Below are positions 33,225-41,757 of a stretch of DNA of 64,000 bases, in pieces. The stretch is from CBDCPI01 sp965220245 (lineage in GTDB: Bacteria > Chloroflexota > Dehalococcoidia > Lucifugimonadales > UBA3495). Under the pieces are notes generated by a model. That model was not told the origin of the DNA and made no database searches. It saw only the letters and a program-made list of their open reading frames with translations. The stretch is from the NCBI GenBank assembly GCA_965220245.1, contig CBDCPI010000006.1, positions 62,001 to 126,000 of the forward strand. The letters run 5' to 3'. Made by a program: the position numbers and the translations under genes. Each line of letters starts with the position of its first letter. Within the stretch, counting starts at the first letter, position 1.

Positions 33225-34016
33225 CTAGAGCAGTCCTTCCTCCAAGGCCGCCTTTTCCAGGAACTCCCACCCTTCCGCAATACCCGGCGCTAGGCTGTTG
33301 CAAGCTTCGGCTTCCAGTATCGCTTTGCCAGCCGGGTCAGCTCCATCGACGGAAACGAAAGCCTCCACCAATTGCTGATATAGCGTCGGCTGCATGTCGG
33401 CTTGGGCCGTAAAACAGCAGTGGCTATAGCCGGGGCTGCTCCAGAAGACCCGGACTGCGTCCGCAGCCACGACGCCCCGCTCGGTCAAGGCTGCCAACCC
33501 CCTGCCGCTCACTGCTCCGGCGTCGTATTCCCCCGAAAGTACCCGGTCGATCACATCCTGTTGGTCAGACCTGGTGTTCGAGGGTCGCTCGTCGAAAAAG
33601 GTGCAGGCTGCCAAATCACGCTTGGGATTTATCCCGCTTTGCTTTAGGAAATAGTTGGCTAATAGCCCCGTTTCCACCGAGCCTCTGTTGCCGAAAGCGA
33701 AGCGCTTATTGATCAGGTCTTCGACCGTCAGAATCTCCGAGTCCGGCTTGGTGATGAACTGGGTCACGAAATCAAAGTCCACATCCCGCATCGCAATGAC
33801 TTTGCACGGGTTGTCCAAGTGCTGCTGGATCCTCACGTAGTTGAGGGGCCCGTTCCAGGCTAGGTCGATTTCCCCGGCGACGAAGGCGTCGACCACCGCA
33901 GTATCGTCGGAATAAAGCACATAATCGAAATCGATACCCAGCCTTTTGAAGTGGGCTTCCAATCCCTGGAAGGCAGCCAAGTGAGATGCTGTAGCAGTGC
34001 CGCCTAGTCTGACCAT
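33225..34016 (-). CDS. PhnD/SsuA-type periplasmic-binding-like protein without signal peptide
   Basis: 263 residues with the PhnD-like order: VRLGGTATASHLAAFQGLEAHF, DAFVAGEIDLAWNGPLNYVR, a KRFAFGNRGS stretch, and GEYDAGAVSGRG. These bind phosphonate, phosphite, thiamine-precursor or sulfonate-like ligands. No signal peptide or lipobox can be seen, and the start (ATG 34016, GGAG upstream) leaves no room for one. No ABC permease of this class is adjacent. It may act as a cytosolic sensor or binding protein, or may be secreted in another way. It is divergent from the oligopeptide-type importer at 34394. Confidence 0.75.
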   Translation of the reverse strand: MVRLGGTATASHLAAFQGLEAHFKRLGIDFDYVLYSDDTAVVDAFVAGEIDLAWNGPLNYVRIQQHLDNPCKVIAMRDVDFDFVTQFITKPDSEILTVEDLINKRFAFGNRGSVETGLLANYFLKQSGINPKRDLAACTFFDERPSNTRSDQQDVIDRVLSGEYDAGAVSGRGLAALTERGVVAADAVRVFWSSPGYSHCCFTAQADMQPTLYQQLVEAFVSVDGADPAGKAILEAEACNSLAPGIAEGWEFLEKAALEEGLL

Positions 34017-34393
34017 CGATGCTCCAACTCTGAACTGAATTCGCTAGGGTTTCATTATAGTTGCGCCAAAACCGGTGGAGCAAGACCGTTGGTAATGGCT
34101 CCATTATTCTCTATAAAAGTGAATATAATCGTTCAAGTCCGATTATATTTGTGTGAATTGCGGAACAATGTTGACATCCCTATAAACTATGTGGTAAACA
34201 GACAAATATTCTGCTATATCTTATCGTGAAATCGTCACCATATTTGAAATATATGGTCGTATTATCGTTATAGGTATGGAGTAAACCGGTGGTCCTGAGT
34301 CATTATACTAAGTTAGGTCTGTCGAAATACCACCATAGCACCAGAGGAAACCGATGGACATCCAGGTAGCTTAAATCCGTCGGAGGTGTAGTT
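34017..34393 (+). promoter_or_regulatory. AT-rich regulatory region of the peptide ABC importer
   Basis: This gap is far more AT-rich than its surroundings and has no gene. TTGACA at 34171 with an extended TGGTAAAC box at 34192-34199 is a candidate promoter, though its -10 is weak. A perfect dyad, ACCATAT-7-ATATGGT (34237-34257), lies downstream of it and could be an operator. Another AT-rich inverted stretch occurs near 34120-34150 (GTGAATATAATCG / CGATTATATT-like). GGAGG stands 8 bases before the lipoprotein ATG. Confidence 0.5.
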
Positions 34394-36157
34394 ATGGCAA
34401 GACACCCATGGTTGAGCGCTAGTTCATTTTTACCGGCCCTGCTTGCGTTGTTACTGCTTATTGCACTGGCTTGCGGTGGCTCAGAGTCGGCAACCTCGCC
34501 ACCGGCTGCCAATACGCTGGCGTCTCCGGCTACCCCGGCGCCGGCCACCGGCGACCAAGCCACCCCCGTGCCGGTGCCGCCTGCCACCCCGGCGGCAGCC
34601 CCAAGCGCGAGTGGCCTTGTACCGAAGTACGGGGGAATTATCCCGATGGATACTTTTACTGCCCCCGCCCATTTTGACCCTCACCCAGGAGCAAACCTAA
34701 ACGACGTTCAGCAGTTCAGCCCGTTTTATAACCAATTGGTGGAATATAACCCCATCAAGCCCGATGAGATAATTGGCGACTTGGCCGAGAGTTGGGAGTT
34801 GAGCGATGACGGATTGGCCTACACTTTCAAGCTCCATCAGGGTGTTAAATGGCACGATGGCGAAGACCTGACGGCGGATGACGTAGTGTTCAGCATCAAC
34901 CGGATCATCGAACCCGGACAGCCTAGGCCCAGGGCCGGGCGCATCCGGAAGTACGTGGACCGGGTAGAGGAGATAGATCCACTAACCGTAAGAATACACG
35001 TGAAATTCCCCTCGTTGGCCTTTTTCAAGCTACTGGCCGCGGACTACGTGAAAATGGTCCCCCGGCATGTAGTGGAAGCTGGAGTAGACTTGGAGGTCTT
35101 TGAGAATGCCGTAGGCTCCGGCCCCTTTATGCCGGTCAGTTTCAGGGAAGGCGTCAGCACCGAGTTCGAGAAGAACCCTAACTACTTTAAGGAAGGACGT
35201 CCCTATTTTGACGGGATGAAGGCCTTCATCTTGACCGACAAAGGCGCCGAGATCGCGGCCTACAAGACGGAACGGGTCTTGATGACCCAGTCCGCTCTTA
35301 CCAACCTGGACATAGAGGACTTCATAAAGCTCGAGGAAGACGAAGACTTCATGAGCCGGTTCGGTTTCTGGTGGATGAACTCCCTGGGAGCCCTCAATAT
35401 TTCGCTGAATACCGAGAAGCCGCCTTTCAATGATGAAAGGGCGCGGAGGGCCATATTCTTGGCCCTGGACCGGCAGGAGCTTACGGACGCGTTGGGGGAG
35501 GGAAAGTTCAGCATCGGCACGCCTATGTCGCCGCTAAATCCGATGTCCCTGCCTATGGAAGAAGTACTACAGTTGCCCGGCTACCGGCAGTTGGACGGCA
35601 AGAAACATCCCGACGATATAGCTGAAGCGCGAAGGCTTTGGAAAGAAGTGGGCCACACTGAACCTTTCCTCCTCTTTTTCCCGCTCGTCATCGAGTTCCC
35701 CGAAATGGCCCAGATCTTAAAGCAGCAGTTCAAGAATAACCTGGACCTGGACTTGGAATTAAGGGGCATGGAAGTGGCCGGATATGTCAGGCAAATGGAG
35801 GAGGGCGACTTCCAGATGGGGCTCGAAGGGTACGGGCCGATGGTAAATGATCCTGACGACCGCTTTGAGGCGATGTACGGGATGTCCAGCCGGAACTGGG
35901 GAGGGTGGACCGACCCCAGGGTGGAGGAGCTTTTTGCCCAACAACAACAGGAGCTAGACCCGGAAAAACGCCGGGAACTGGTCTATGAGATGCAGCGTAT
36001 CACCATGACCAGTAACCCGGGACACGTGGAGAGCCACTGGAAGGCCTCGGCGGCAATAGTCCATAACCGGATCAAGACCGAAGTTGGGCACTACGTGGTA
36101 TCGAAGACCATACAGACCATCATGAAACACGAGCACGAGTGGTTGGAGCCGGAATAG
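34394..36157 (+). CDS. Oligopeptide-type ABC substrate-binding lipoprotein (SBP family 5)
   Basis: 587 residues. The signal ends in LIALAC, putting the lipidated cysteine at C27, followed by a Pro/Ala/Thr-rich linker to about residue 75. The body is SBP_bac_5: KYGGIIPMD, LAESWELSDDGLAYTFKLHQGVKWHDGEDLTADDVVFS-type core, GSGPFMP, NPNYF, and EARRLWKEVG near the C-terminus. It binds a peptide, opine or similar solute on the outer face. Two permease genes follow in the same direction. The downstream repeat at 36214 separates it from dppB but probably not from the transcript. Confidence 0.92.
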   Translation: MARHPWLSASSFLPALLALLLLIALACGGSESATSPPAANTLASPATPAPATGDQATPVPVPPATPAAAPSASGLVPKYGGIIPMDTFTAPAHFDPHPGANLNDVQQFSPFYNQLVEYNPIKPDEIIGDLAESWELSDDGLAYTFKLHQGVKWHDGEDLTADDVVFSINRIIEPGQPRPRAGRIRKYVDRVEEIDPLTVRIHVKFPSLAFFKLLAADYVKMVPRHVVEAGVDLEVFENAVGSGPFMPVSFREGVSTEFEKNPNYFKEGRPYFDGMKAFILTDKGAEIAAYKTERVLMTQSALTNLDIEDFIKLEEDEDFMSRFGFWWMNSLGALNISLNTEKPPFNDERARRAIFLALDRQELTDALGEGKFSIGTPMSPLNPMSLPMEEVLQLPGYRQLDGKKHPDDIAEARRLWKEVGHTEPFLLFFPLVIEFPEMAQILKQQFKNNLDLDLELRGMEVAGYVRQMEEGDFQMGLEGYGPMVNDPDDRFEAMYGMSSRNWGGWTDPRVEELFAQQQQELDPEKRRELVYEMQRITMTSNPGHVESHWKASAAIVHNRIKTEVGHYVVSKTIQTIMKHEHEWLEPE

Positions 36158-36213
36158 TAGCAGGACCAGCGGCTTGAGATGCAACCTGGGACCAGGTAGA
36201 ACCTAGAACCTTT

Positions 36214-36345
36214 TTACTGATGCGTGAACAATTACCTAAACCAGTCCTCGTCTTTCCGGCCTTGAGCCGGAATCCAGGAACGTTCGCCGCCAGTTACCTT
36301 CCCTCTCCGTGGTATTTCTGGGTTCCGGCCTTCGCCGGAACGACG
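36214..36345. repeat. MITE (TTACTGATGCGTGAA family, copy 3), right end missing
   Basis: The left end TTACTGATGCGTGAACAATT is intact. The core TTTCCGGCCTTGAGCCGGAATCC is mirrored by GGTTCCGGCCTTCGCCGGAACGACG, but the right terminal repeat seen in the other copies is absent. It sits between the binding protein and the first permease. The hairpin could lower read-through or protect upstream mRNA, giving more binding protein than permease. Confidence 0.75.
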
Positions 36346-36383
36346 CAGGGGGCCGGGTCCCAGGCGGAAATCGGGGAGGCCTG

Positions 36384-37343
36384 ATGCAGCAATACATCGC
36401 CAGTAGGGTTCTGCTTTTTATTCCCACAATGGTGCTGCTTACCCTTATAGTCTTCCTGCTGCTGCGCATTATGCCCGGCGATCCAGCCAAGCAAATCCTG
36501 GGGGGAGCCACCGGAGAAGGCTCTTACACCCAGGAAGACCTGGCAAACTTGCAGCATAAGCTGGGGACCGACCGGCCCCTGCATGTCCAGTACGGGACCT
36601 GGATCTGGGACCTGCTCCGTGGCGACTTGGGCAATTCCTACATTCGTAACAAGCCCATCATAGACCATCTAAAGCTTCGGCTTCCCCTCACTGTGGAGCT
36701 AACTGTAATAGGGGTGCTTATCAGCTTTGTACTAGCAGTCCCTTTGGGAATCCTTTCGGCCCTTAAACAGAATACCTTCCTCGACTACCTTTCCAGGATC
36801 ATCTGCTTCACCGGAATCGCCATCCCCACCTTTGTCACCGGGCTTGTCACCATGTACCTTCTGGTCAAAATATTCAACTGGTTTCCTCCCTTGGACTATA
36901 AGCAACTGTGGGAAGACCCAGCGGCCAACCTGAGCCAAATGATCTTTCCGGCCTTGGCGCTGGCTTTCTTTTTGATGGCTTTCATTGCCCGGGTGACCCG
37001 TTCCGCCATGTTGGAGATCTTGCGGGAGGACTACATCAGGACGGCTCGGGCCAAGGGACTCCGGGAAAGGCGGGTAATTTTCCTTCACGCCCTACAGAAT
37101 TCCTTTCTGCCTATTCTCACGGTTGCTGGCTGGGCTTTTGGGGTCCTTTTGGGCGGTACGGTGATTATCGAGTCCATCTTCGTGATGCCGGGGATGGGGA
37201 AGCTCTTGCTCGAAAGCATCTTTCAAAGGGATTATCCCGTGATTCAGTCACAAGTTCTCATTATCGCGGCAATGGTCGTGCTGCTGAATCTGATAATAGA
37301 CCTCCTCTATGCTTGGCTGGACCCCAGGATACGGTACCGGTAA
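36384..37343 (+). CDS. ABC transporter permease, DppB/OppB type
   Basis: 319 residues from the ATG at 36384, with GGGGAGG upstream. The longer frame from 36309 is MITE sequence. Six transmembrane segments. An N-terminal RIMPGDPA stretch and the EAA loop ARVTRSAMLEILREDYIRTARAKGL-type are typical of OppB/DppB. The C-terminal EDPR-like end is DPRIRYR. It forms the membrane channel with the next gene. It lies 25 bp before dppC. Confidence 0.92.
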   Translation: MQQYIASRVLLFIPTMVLLTLIVFLLLRIMPGDPAKQILGGATGEGSYTQEDLANLQHKLGTDRPLHVQYGTWIWDLLRGDLGNSYIRNKPIIDHLKLRLPLTVELTVIGVLISFVLAVPLGILSALKQNTFLDYLSRIICFTGIAIPTFVTGLVTMYLLVKIFNWFPPLDYKQLWEDPAANLSQMIFPALALAFFLMAFIARVTRSAMLEILREDYIRTARAKGLRERRVIFLHALQNSFLPILTVAGWAFGVLLGGTVIIESIFVMPGMGKLLLESIFQRDYPVIQSQVLIIAAMVVLLNLIIDLLYAWLDPRIRYR

Positions 37344-37368
37344 AAGACGGTAGCTTCGGGAGGAACCC

Positions 37369-38310
37369 TTGGCTGAAGAGAGGATGGAAAGGGCTTCCCC
37401 GGCCCTAGACACATTTCTGCAGCGACCGCTGACCCTGCTAAAGCTCCTAACTACCTTTGGTAGGCGCCAACCCTTGGGAGGTATCGGCGCCATCATCCTG
37501 TTGGCCATAATAGTAGTGGCCATAATCGCGCCCTTCGTCGCTCCGGCTGACCCCTATGAACTCAACCTTAATGATAAGTATGCTCCGCCTGGGGCGACGG
37601 TCCTAGATGAGGAGACCCTCGAGGAGAAACGATTCCTCCTTGGCACCGACCAATTGGGCCGGGATGTGCTTAGCCGGCTGATGTATGGCGCGCGTATCTC
37701 TCTGTATGTGGGCCTGATTAGCGTGGGGATTGGGGTGAGTTTGGGAGCCCTGATCGGAATTTTCAGCGCCTACCTGGGAGGAAAGGTGGACCTGCTGGTC
37801 CAGCGCATGGTAGACGCCCTGATGGCGTTTCCGGCCATTATTCTGGCTTTGGTGATTTTGGCGGTCCTGGGCCCCTCACTGCGGAATGTGATTATCACGC
37901 TGATTATCCTGTTCATCCCCGGTTCCTGCCGAATCGTTCGCTCCCAGGCGCTGGTAGTAAAAGAAATGGTGTACACCGATGCGGCCAGAGCCATCGGCAG
38001 CAGCAACTTGCGTATCATCTTGCGCCATGTGCTTCCCAACTGCATGGCCCCTTACATCGTCTTCGCCACCGCCAATTTGGGACTGGCGATTATCGTGGAA
38101 GCATCCCTGAGCTTCCTCGGGGTAGGCACTCCCATAGACGTTCCATCCTGGGGTGGGATGTTGGCGGTAGCCGGAAGCAAGTTTATTGAGGTCTCCCCTT
38201 GGCTGCTCATCTTCCCCAGCATCGCCATAAGCGTTGCCGTGTTTGGGTTTAACCTGCTGGGCGATGCCCTGAGGGACGTTCTGGACCCACGGTTACGGGG
38301 AACAAGCTAA
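37369..38310 (+). CDS. ABC transporter permease, DppC/OppC type
   Basis: 313 residues, starting from a TTG with GGGAGG five bases upstream. Six transmembrane segments; N-terminal extension with ADPYELNLNDKYAPPG, then LLGTDQLGRDVLSRLMYGARISL, the hallmark of OppC/DppC, and the EAA loop with YTDAARAIGSSNLRI. The end, LLGDALRDVLDPRLRG, is also typical. No OppD/OppF ATPase genes follow; the next genes are on the other strand. The ATPases must be encoded elsewhere, perhaps shared with another importer. The span 38311-38439 shows nothing. Confidence 0.92.
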   Translation: MAEERMERASPALDTFLQRPLTLLKLLTTFGRRQPLGGIGAIILLAIIVVAIIAPFVAPADPYELNLNDKYAPPGATVLDEETLEEKRFLLGTDQLGRDVLSRLMYGARISLYVGLISVGIGVSLGALIGIFSAYLGGKVDLLVQRMVDALMAFPAIILALVILAVLGPSLRNVIITLIILFIPGSCRIVRSQALVVKEMVYTDAARAIGSSNLRIILRHVLPNCMAPYIVFATANLGLAIIVEASLSFLGVGTPIDVPSWGGMLAVAGSKFIEVSPWLLIFPSIAISVAVFGFNLLGDALRDVLDPRLRGTS

Positions 38311-38439
38311 AGGCCGAGATCTTGAATCATCGCACAGTGATAGGTGAGGGCATGGTCCGCTCCTAGCGTGTTGCTTTTGGCTTCCGGGGAAGATTGACTG
38401 GTTAGATCGACCGCAGCGGCATTCCGAATATGACGGCTA

Positions 38440-38919
38440 TCAACTCAATAGGATTCGCTCCACCGTATCCAGGATTGGAATTATCGAGGAGAAATACTCC
38501 TTCACTTCGGAAACCGTTGAAGGTTGCTGCCAACTCCCCTGGTGCGCCAGCGAGATTCGGTTGGCCATTACACTGCCCAGAGCTTCGCGGGACTCAAAAC
38601 TAACGGCACTCTGGTATTCCGATCTATAAGCATGGCTGAACATGGCAAGCATGTTCGCTATGTCTTGGGACCGAGGATTTCTGAACTGTCGAGCTATTGA
38701 AGATCGGACGAACTCCTGGAGTTGGGTATCATTTACCCTCCGTGCCCGCTGGACTACCATATGTTCTATGCAGTTCTCGACAACGCCGGAGATTAGTATA
38801 CTGACATAACCTGCTAGGTAAGCGCCTAATTCGGGGTCGGCGCTTGATTTACCGGCAGCGTATCGAAGCTGGCACTCGATCTCGGAGCATCTCCCTGCCA
38901 CATAGGCGTCCTGTGGCAT
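38440..38919 (-). CDS. HEPN-domain protein (RiboL-PSP/MAE_28990 type)
   Basis: 159 residues, all-alpha by eye. Near the C-terminus is the RNase motif R121-x4-H126 (ANRISLAHQGS), the defining HEPN signature; known HEPN RNases cut RNA with this pair. It also has a hydrophobic helix GAYLAGYVSILISGVVENC at residues 32-50 common in this subfamily. The start ATG shares one base with the stop of the DUF262 gene (TAATG), so the two are translated together. The pairing suggests a toxin/effector with a controlling partner. Ends with TGA-TAG. Confidence 0.8.
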   Translation of the reverse strand: MPQDAYVAGRCSEIECQLRYAAGKSSADPELGAYLAGYVSILISGVVENCIEHMVVQRARRVNDTQLQEFVRSSIARQFRNPRSQDIANMLAMFSHAYRSEYQSAVSFESREALGSVMANRISLAHQGSWQQPSTVSEVKEYFSSIIPILDTVERILLS

Positions 38920-39986
38920 TATCCGAAAAGAGTCTTGCAGGCCAATTCCAACCGCTCCTTGATGGTGTCGAAATCAGTCGTACCGGCAGTTGTGGCCTTA
39001 ATGAAACGGGCATCGGCTAGGAGGGTTTGGTATCGCCCAGAAATATCCGGCGGCGTTGAATCTGATTTCGCGAATGCCACCATCGTGGAGTCGTATACGG
39101 CGACGTTGATGCCTCGCCGGACATGGAATGGCCGTTGGCCCAGGGAAGTCTCCACGCGATGAGCAGAATCGAGGAAAATCTTCTGGTACGCTTTGGGGTT
39201 TGATTCCCTCTTATGGGTTCCCATGTAATCGTTAAGGAATTTCTTCATGGGCTTGGCATAAGAATCAAAACCCTCGTACAAGGCCAGGAACCGTACTATC
39301 AACTCGATGTCCCGCATTCTGGCATCGGGTTGCGGGACGCCGAATATCTGCCGCCAGACCGGGTCTCTGTTTGTTCCCAGCAGCATGTCGTTGAATGGAC
39401 CGTGATAGGAACTGTTCCGTATCTCCTGAGGTGTGAGCGCAGTGCCGCCTGTGTTCAGCCGCTCGAAAATCTGGTAGATGCTGGAACTATCGTCCCGAGG
39501 TTCCAATTGCTCAATATTGACAACCCGAAGCACTGAATAACGCAGGCTACTCTGCTCCGAAGGATTAAGATCCTTGAACTCTTTGTTTTCCCAACGGTCG
39601 TCCACTCCCGTTAGCGGAAAAGCTCTCCCTCCAGGCAGCTTGCCGTCGAAAAATCCGAACACGCTGCGTAACCGTTGTTGGCCGTCAATGACCAACTGCT
39701 TCTGGCTGCCTTCTCCCTGGTCACGACCCTGGACGAACACAAAGATGCCAGGGACCGGCAGGCCCATCAAGAACGACTCAATCAGCCTGCTGGCTTGGAC
39801 CGGCTTCCAAACAAACCCACGTTGGAACTCGGGGATGATAATCTCACCACGCTTCCACCTTGCATACAGGGTTTCCAAATCCGGGTCGGATGGGTACGAC
39901 CTAATTCGGTAAATGGGAACGCCGGCTTCGAGATCATCGTCTTCCGACTCGATCCGTTCGATTATTTCGTCCGCTTCGGTCGTCAC
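38919..39986 (-). CDS. DUF262 (GmrSD N-domain / ParB-like) protein
   Basis: 355 residues. The N-terminal DUF262 domain shows IIIPEFQRGFVW (residues 49-60), GLPVPGIFVF, and the catalytic-type VIDGQQRLRS (D101-G-Q-Q-R105). This is the DGQQR motif of the ParB/Srx-like fold, which in other DUF262 proteins binds and hydrolyses nucleotides. A second conserved part is QIFERLNTGGTALTPQEIRNSSYHG, also DUF262-typical. There is no DUF1524 HNH domain, so it is not a full GmrSD enzyme. Its partner is the HEPN protein. The upstream gap 39987-40194 has no gene. Confidence 0.87.
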   Translation of the reverse strand: MTTEADEIIERIESEDDDLEAGVPIYRIRSYPSDPDLETLYARWKRGEIIIPEFQRGFVWKPVQASRLIESFLMGLPVPGIFVFVQGRDQGEGSQKQLVIDGQQRLRSVFGFFDGKLPGGRAFPLTGVDDRWENKEFKDLNPSEQSSLRYSVLRVVNIEQLEPRDDSSSIYQIFERLNTGGTALTPQEIRNSSYHGPFNDMLLGTNRDPVWRQIFGVPQPDARMRDIELIVRFLALYEGFDSYAKPMKKFLNDYMGTHKRESNPKAYQKIFLDSAHRVETSLGQRPFHVRRGINVAVYDSTMVAFAKSDSTPPDISGRYQTLLADARFIKATTAGTTDFDTIKERLELACKTLFG

Positions 39987-40194
39987 TTTTCAATCTCCTT
40001 CGCATCAGTCTGCTACTCGCCTACCGCATCACCATCCCCCCTGAAGCTTCTCGGTGTTCAGACTAGCAATAAAACGTTGAAGCTCATCTTTCGAAACGGT
40101 GATCATGCTATCAAGATTCGCCGCACAGCTTTCTAGAATCGTCTTTCTAGAATTACTATGGGGTCTTGGTGGCGCCGGGGTGATCCATCGGGTT

Positions 40195-41520
40195 TTATGC
40201 AGCGCCGGTGGCGGTGCGGAAGGCGTGGTCTAGGATGTCGGCCGCTAGGTCCATCTGGTCCTCGGTGGTGGTGAAAGGCGGTACGAAGCGGAACACCGAG
40301 CCACGGCGGCGAAGGCTGAAAATTAGCCCATTGTCCATGCAGAGGCGCCCAATTTGCTGCCCGGCTTGAAATGCCGGGACGCGGCTGACCCGGTCCTCGA
40401 CTAGCTCGATGCCTTGAATCAGGCCCCGGCCTCGAATATCCCCGATAAGGGAATGGCGCTTAGCCAGCTCTTCCAAGTGTCCCCGCCAGTACTCGCCGAT
40501 CCGCTTGGCTACGTCCACCAAGACCTCTTCCAGGATGATGTCGATGCTGGCGATGGCGGCGTTGCTGGGCAGAGGGTCGTTGGAGTGAGAGTGACCGACC
40601 ACAAAGCCGGTCTCGGAGACTTTTTCCTCTATCTCGTCCGTGGTAACGGCGGCGCTGATGGCGATGCCGCCGCCGAAGTGCTTGGAAACAGTGAAAATGT
40701 CTGGCACCACCCCTTCTTGCTCGAAAGCCCACATGGCGCCCAGTTTGGCCAGTCCGGTCTGAGCCTCGTCAAGAATCAGGAGAGCGCCCCGCTGCTCACA
40801 CTTGAGCTTGAGTTGCTGAAGCCAACCCTCGGGTAGGTCGATAACACCGCCAGCGCTGAACAGGGGTTCGGTGATGACGGCGGCCAGCGGACCGTCGGCT
40901 TGAGCGTCCAACAATTCAAAGCTGGAGTCGAGGCAGCTATAGTCGCAAGCCTGGCGGTCCCGGCAAAAGGCGCACCGGTACCGGTAGGGCGCGAAGATGG
41001 CGTAGTTGCCGGGCGCGTAGGGCCCGTAACCCTCGTGCCAACCGGAGAACGTGACGGCCCGAGTCGAGTCGTTCATCCCGTGGAAGCTAACCACCGGGCT
41101 GGCGACCTCGTAGCCGCCGGTGTACCGCTTGGCGATGGCCATGGCGGCTTCGTTGGAGTCGCTGCCCGACGTCAAAAACATGCTGCGGTTCATACCTGGG
41201 GGCGAAATCTCGGCCATCCGGCTGGCCAGGATAATCTCCCGGTCATTGAAGATGCTCATGTGGCTGTGGATGAGGGTTTCGCCGCTCTCGTGCAGCGCTT
41301 GGACGATCCGGGGGTGGTTGTGGCCCAGCGCCGCGCACATCTGCCCTGAGTTAAAGTCCAGGTACTCTTTACCATTCACGTCGCGGACGATGGTGCCCCG
41401 GCCCCAGACCATGACGGGGCCCGCCACCACGTTACGGTCCATCCGGCTGCGAAAGCTATACTTTCGGGCCAGGTCCAGGAGTTCCTCTTCGGTGTACTGG
41501 GCCGGGTTTTGGGATACCAC
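40195..41520 (-). CDS. Class III aminotransferase (PLP-dependent)
   Basis: 441 residues with family motifs in order: DVNGKEYLDFNSGQMC, ALGHNHPRIVQA, LTSGSDSNEAAMAIAKRYTG, a SFHGMNDSTRA stretch, ITEPLFSAGG, LLILDEAQTGLAKLG, then the PLP lysine in SKHFGGG (about residue 278). It resembles 2,2-dialkylglycine decarboxylase / 4-aminobutyrate-type enzymes. An internal CAFCRDRQACDYSC tract carries four cysteines and is unusual; it recalls insertions in some subfamilies. The substrate cannot be named. AAGGTGA precedes the GTG start. Monocistronic by eye. Confidence 0.87.
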   Translation of the reverse strand: MVSQNPAQYTEEELLDLARKYSFRSRMDRNVVAGPVMVWGRGTIVRDVNGKEYLDFNSGQMCAALGHNHPRIVQALHESGETLIHSHMSIFNDREIILASRMAEISPPGMNRSMFLTSGSDSNEAAMAIAKRYTGGYEVASPVVSFHGMNDSTRAVTFSGWHEGYGPYAPGNYAIFAPYRYRCAFCRDRQACDYSCLDSSFELLDAQADGPLAAVITEPLFSAGGVIDLPEGWLQQLKLKCEQRGALLILDEAQTGLAKLGAMWAFEQEGVVPDIFTVSKHFGGGIAISAAVTTDEIEEKVSETGFVVGHSHSNDPLPSNAAIASIDIILEEVLVDVAKRIGEYWRGHLEELAKRHSLIGDIRGRGLIQGIELVEDRVSRVPAFQAGQQIGRLCMDNGLIFSLRRRGSVFRFVPPFTTTEDQMDLAADILDHAFRTATGAA

Positions 41521-41602
41521 AGCTTCACCTTGCGCTCGATAGAAATTGCGAATGGTCTTGTGAAGGCCACGTAAGTAAACGAAAACGGCGGTCAGTCCCT
41601 AA

Positions 41603-41700
41603 CCGTCACTCCCGCGAAAGCGGGAGTCCAGAGATGTTCCCAGTCAGTGGCGGTCCTGGCGCCGGGGATTTCTGGATTCCCGCCTGCGCGGGAGTGACGG
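41603..41700. repeat. Palindromic repeat with shared GTCACTCCCGC core
   Basis: CCGTCACTCCCGCGAAAGCGGG at 41603 and CCCGCCTGCGCGGGAGTGACGG ending 41700 form the arms. The right flank TTGGGTATTTTCAGAGTAAT mirrors the left flank of the repeat near 15370 (ACTATGAAAATACCCAA). These two copies are therefore related beyond the core. Confidence 0.75.
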
Positions 41701-41757
41701 GTTGGGTATTTTCAGAGTAATAACGCCGGAAATTCTGGCGCGGAGCCGGGGTAACAC

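Noticed and set aside
40029..40106. 25-residue ORF on the minus strand upstream of DUF262
   Set aside because: No ribosome site, no family, and it could easily be chance.
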